Below are positions 61,389 to 64,000 of a stretch of DNA of 64,000 nt, piece after piece. The notes under the pieces are model-generated. The model saw nothing but the letters and a program-made list of their open reading frames with translations. It had not been told where the DNA came from and searched no databases. The stretch is taken from assembly GCF_009720385.1 (NCBI RefSeq), contig NZ_WARX01000001.1:682001-746000 (forward strand), written 5' to 3'. Every line of letters starts with the position of its first letter. The first letter of the stretch is position 1. The stretch is from Catellatospora vulcania. GTDB lineage: Bacteria > Actinomycetota > Actinomycetes > Mycobacteriales > Micromonosporaceae. The position numbers and the translations under genes were made by a program.

Positions 61389-62042
61389 TCACGGGCGGGG
61401 GATGGGCAGGCCGGACTGGTAGGCGATGACGACCAGTTGGGCGCGGTCGCGGGCGTGGAGTTTGATCAGTGCGCGGCTGACGTGGGTGCGGACCGTGGCC
61501 GGGCTGACCACCAGCCCGGCCGCGATCTCGTCGTTGGACAGGCCGGTCGCCACCCAGCCCACGATCTCCCGCTCGCGCTCGGTGAGCAGATGCAGATCAG
61601 GGTGTACGCGCACCGGCGGGGCCGCGCCCGGCGCCGCGCCGAACCGCTCGATGACCCGGCGGGTCACCGTCGGCGACAGCAGCGAGTCCCCGGCGGCGAC
61701 CACCCGCACCGCGCGCAGCAGCTCGGCGGGCTCGGCGTCCTTGGTGAGGAAGCCCGACGCCCCGGCCCGCAGCGCCTCGAAGACGTACTCGTCGAGCTCG
61801 AACGTGGTCAGCATGATCACACGGGTGGGCCCGTCGAGGCGGCGCAGCACCTCCAGCCCGTCCATCCGGGGCATGCGGATGTCGAGCAGCAGCACGTCCG
61901 GGCGATGGGCGGCGACCAGGTCCAGCGCGCCGATCCCGTCCTCGGCCTCGCCGACGAGTTCGAGGTCGGCTTCGCAGCTGAGCAGGGTGCGCATGGCCAG
62001 CCGCAGCAGCGCCTGGTCGTCGGCGAGCGCGACCCGGATCAC
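61389..62042 (-). CDS. NarL/LuxR-family response regulator
   Basis: 217 residues. Receiver with phospho-acceptor Asp54 (LLLDIRMPRMDG), ALADDQ acidic pair, and Lys in FLTKDAEP; LuxR helix-turn-helix LTEREREIVGWVATGLSNDEIA, SPATVRTHVSRALIKLHARD. Overlaps the kinase gene by four bases. The next gene on the same strand is the rox leader, so rox is a candidate target. Confidence 0.93.
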   Translation of the reverse strand: MIRVALADDQALLRLAMRTLLSCEADLELVGEAEDGIGALDLVAAHRPDVLLLDIRMPRMDGLEVLRRLDGPTRVIMLTTFELDEYVFEALRAGASGFLTKDAEPAELLRAVRVVAAGDSLLSPTVTRRVIERFGAAPGAAPPVRVHPDLHLLTEREREIVGWVATGLSNDEIAAGLVVSPATVRTHVSRALIKLHARDRAQLVVIAYQSGLPIPRP

Positions 62043-63238
62043 GCGACCCCGCCCGGGACGGGGCTCAGGACACCAGTTGCGACGGGTTCGGGCTGCTGGT
62101 GGACGATGTCGCCGTACGGGAGCACGGCGTGCACCCGGAAGCCGCCGCCGGGCAGCGGGCCCGCGTCGAGGACACCGTGCAGGGCTCGGGCGCGTTCACG
62201 CATGCTGTCCAGCCCGGAGCCGCCGGGCAGCGGGCTGCCGCCGCGGCCGTCGTCGGCGACGGTGAGCGCCACGCCGTGCGGGCCGTACGCCAGGTCCACG
62301 GCGGCGTGCCGGGCCGCGGCGTGGCGCAGCACGTTGGTGAGCGCCTCCTGCGCGATGCGGTATCCGGCCAGGTCGACCGCGTGCCGCAGGGGCCGGGTCG
62401 GGCCGTGCACGGTGAGCCGGACCGTGAGCCGGTCGGAGGTGGTCGCCGCGACCAGCTCGGGCAGCAGGCCCAGCCCGGCCGCGGGGCGGTCGGGGGCGGC
62501 GACCGCGCCGGTGAACGCGGACAGGGTGACCCGCAGCTCGTCCAGGGCGGCGGTGCTGGTCTGCCGGATTGCCCGCAGCGACTCCTCGACCTGCGGCGCG
62601 GTGTCCGGCCGGCGGCTGAGCACGTGCAGGGCGGCCCCGGCGTTCATGCTGATCACGGCGAGGCTGTGCCCGACGACGTCGTGCACCTCCTGGGCCATGA
62701 GCAGGCGCTCCTCGTAGGCGTGCCGCCGCCGCTCCTCGATCGCGGACTGCTCCACCGACACCCGCCGCATGCGCACCGCGATGCCGGTGACCAGCGGGGT
62801 GGCCAGCCAGAACGTGGTGGTGAAGAGGTTGAACAGCAGCCCGTCGGGCTCCTTCTCGACCCAGCCGCTCAGCCAGAGGTAGAGCACGATGAGGACCGCC
62901 GTCACGGGCACGGACCAGCGCGGGTCCCGCCAGGCCGCCAGCGAGTACACGGCGATCATGACGTAGGCGAAGACCGGGCCGTACGGGTAGCCGACGCCGA
63001 TGAACACGGTGACCACCGCGAACGTGGTCACGCAGGCGAGCACCGCCCAGCGGCGGCGGACCACCAGGGCGAGGGCGCCGAGGGTGAGCAGGGCGAAGCC
63101 GGCGGCGTCCAGGCGGAGCCGGTCGGGCTGCTCGGTCTGCGTCGGCCAGGAGCAGCCGACCACCAGCACGCCGACGACCAGCGCGAACAGGGCGTCGTAG
63201 CGCTGGGGGCGGGCGGCCAGGCGATGGAGCAGGTGCAC
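62039..63238 (-). CDS. Two-component sensor histidine kinase
   Basis: 399 residues; about five to six membrane segments in the first 160, then HisKA_3 with phospho-His in MAQEVHDVVGHSLAVISMNAG (near residue 190) and an HATPase domain (YRIAQEALTNVLRHA, VADDGRGG, GSGLDSMRERARALHG). Same class as the kinase at 39072. Coupled to its regulator through ATGA. Signal unknown. Confidence 0.92.
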   Translation of the reverse strand: MHLLHRLAARPQRYDALFALVVGVLVVGCSWPTQTEQPDRLRLDAAGFALLTLGALALVVRRRWAVLACVTTFAVVTVFIGVGYPYGPVFAYVMIAVYSLAAWRDPRWSVPVTAVLIVLYLWLSGWVEKEPDGLLFNLFTTTFWLATPLVTGIAVRMRRVSVEQSAIEERRRHAYEERLLMAQEVHDVVGHSLAVISMNAGAALHVLSRRPDTAPQVEESLRAIRQTSTAALDELRVTLSAFTGAVAAPDRPAAGLGLLPELVAATTSDRLTVRLTVHGPTRPLRHAVDLAGYRIAQEALTNVLRHAAARHAAVDLAYGPHGVALTVADDGRGGSPLPGGSGLDSMRERARALHGVLDAGPLPGGGFRVHAVLPYGDIVHQQPEPVATGVLSPVPGGVA

Positions 63239-63407
63239 AGGGCGAGGTTACGGAGTCGGGACGCCCGGCCGCATCCGCGCGGGGGCGTACGTCAGGTTGC
63301 GTACGCGCTGATTACGACGGTGGACTGGGCAAATGGGTCGTTTTGCCGCTCACTGGTGGTGACGGACCCGACACTGTTCATGGATACGCCGATCGGAGGG
63401 ATTGTCT

Positions 63408-63668
63408 GTGGGCACGTGTGAGGTCTGCAAGAACGACTACTGGCTGTCGTTCGAGGTGCACACCGCGGGTGGGGCTGTGCACGTCTTCGACTCCTTCGAG
63501 TGCGCGGTGCACCTGCTGGCACCGGTGTGCGAGCACTGCGCTTGCAAGATCATCGGGCACGGGGTCGAGGTGTCCGGCCACTTCTACTGCTGTGCGCACT
63601 GCGCCCGCTCGGCCGACGCGCGGGAGGGCTTCAAGATCCGGGACGCCGTCGGCGTGCACCCGGGCTGA
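63408..63668 (+). CDS. Small cysteine-rich metallothionein-like zinc protein
   Basis: 86 residues; GTG 63408, eight bases after GGAGGG (TTG 63402 is too close). Eight or more Cys: TCEVCKNDYW, FDSFECAVHLLAPVCEHCACKI, HFYCCAHCAR. Resembles the small actinobacterial proteins often labelled metallothionein; the pairs of CxxC look like zinc knuckles. Probably binds zinc or takes part in metal balance. Followed by a T-tract terminator. Confidence 0.78.
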   Translation: MGTCEVCKNDYWLSFEVHTAGGAVHVFDSFECAVHLLAPVCEHCACKIIGHGVEVSGHFYCCAHCARSADAREGFKIRDAVGVHPG

Positions 63669-63682
63669 ACTGGTGTGCGAGG

Positions 63683-63723
63683 GCTCCGTTCCGGCCGAAA
63701 TACCGGCAGGAACGGAGCTTTTT
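63683..63723 (+). terminator. Rho-independent terminator
   Basis: GCTCCGTTCC pairs with GGAACGGAGC with an inner GCCG/CGGC pair, then TTTTT, 14 bases after the metallothionein-like gene. Confidence 0.9.
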
Positions 63724-63726
63724 CCT

Positions 63727-63909
63727 ATGAAAAGGCATGAGTCGGGCGTGCAGTACCGCCGGGTGGCGGATGTTTCGACGGGCCGGGTGCCGGATCGTGG
63801 ATCTCACGGAAGCACCGGCGCCTCGTCGCCCCGCGTCATTGCGGGACGGGCGGAAGCACGCCGGGTCCTCCGCACCGACCACGACGACGAGCCGGCAGCC
63901 GGGAGATGA
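63727..63909 (+). CDS. Possible small ORF ahead of the right-end gene
   Basis: 60 codons starting 3 bases after the terminator T-tract, with no ribosome site. Arg-rich and low complexity. It overlaps the next ATG in an ATGA. Overlap is the only support; leave as doubtful. Confidence 0.2.
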   Translation: MKRHESGVQYRRVADVSTGRVPDRGSHGSTGASSPRVIAGRAEARRVLRTDHDDEPAAGR

Positions 63910-64000
63910 GCATGTACGTCACCGCGGACCACGCGCTGTGCCTGATCGACCAGGCCGTCGCCACCGGCCATGACACCGGCTCGCTCCGTTCGGCGATCCG
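63906..64000 (+). CDS. Start of an unidentified gene, cut by the window end
   Basis: ATG 63906 after GGGAG; a second in-frame ATG is at 63912. The open frame begins MSMYVTADHALCLIDQAVA and runs off the window after 31 codons. Too short to identify. Confidence 0.4.
   Translation, partial: MSMYVTADHALCLIDQAVATGHDTGSLRSAI

Noticed and set aside
61300-61389. Rifamycin-associated element upstream of rox
   Set aside because: Looked for the 19-bp GGGGCTTGCGGCAAGGCCC-type dyad; only a GGGCTTG fragment without dyad partner is present.

Overview
The window is very GC-rich, dense with genes on both strands and uses many GTG starts with strong GGAGG-type ribosome sites. Its contents (ergothioneine genes, ECF sigma factor, SARP regulator, LPXTG wall protein, secreted glycosidases and proteases, DUF3105, DUF5522 and DUF6158 proteins) point to a soil-type filamentous actinobacterium, probably of the Micromonosporaceae. 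That family-level placement is inference. I see no rRNA, tRNA, CRISPR array, phage gene or transposase, so this reads as ordinary chromosome.

Layout. 1-3100: a 5'-truncated GH1 beta-glucosidase, a secreted alpha-lytic-type protease and a hotdog thioesterase. 3100-7600: HxlR and LysR regulators, a lipoprotein, an MFS exporter with a soluble tail and a DinB-like protein. 7600-13100: a secreted SGNH esterase, an ATP-grasp ligase convergent with a sulfotransferase, peptide deformylase with a DUF3105 protein, and acylphosphatase. 13100-19800: PolX, a Tat/lipoprotein dienelactone hydrolase, an ECF sigma factor with a partner membrane protein, a ferredoxin reductase-like flavoprotein and a histidine phosphatase. 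19900-28200: a SARP regulator divergent from a small secreted protein with a candidate SARP operator, then small stress and housekeeping genes (VOC, AraC, GNATs, macro domain, CBS-BON, Rho-N-like, aldo-keto reductase). 28200-34100: GH51 arabinofuranosidase, a sortase substrate, a NicO metal exporter and a modular GH18 chitinase. 34600-39000: the ergothioneine genes egtA, egtB, egtC and egtD. 39000-45000: a two-component system, DoxX, and a MarR regulator with a dikinase-like PEP-synthase/rifampicin-phosphotransferase homologue. 45100-54100: an overlapping FIST sensor plus GGDEF-EAL gene pair, an AspT-type transporter and a VWA protein. 54300-64000: ADP-ribosylglycohydrolase, a sulfite-oxidase-type molybdoenzyme, then a one-strand run of two-component system, leader peptide, rifampicin-monooxygenase-like gene and MMPL exporter, and finally a metallothionein-like protein.

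The most unusual layer is non-coding. At least four families of dispersed palindromic elements (59 bp x4, 65 bp x2, about 66-79 bp x2, and a GGAAGGGCACCTTC-type hairpin x6) sit in gene-end spacers. Two copies of the 59-bp element supply the stop codon of the preceding gene in the same phase, and two inverted copies bracket a 62-codon ORF. The other strong lead is a 19-codon leader ORF followed by a hairpin directly ahead of the rox-like gene, which looks like an attenuator for an antibiotic-inactivating enzyme. No complete secondary-metabolite cluster is visible.
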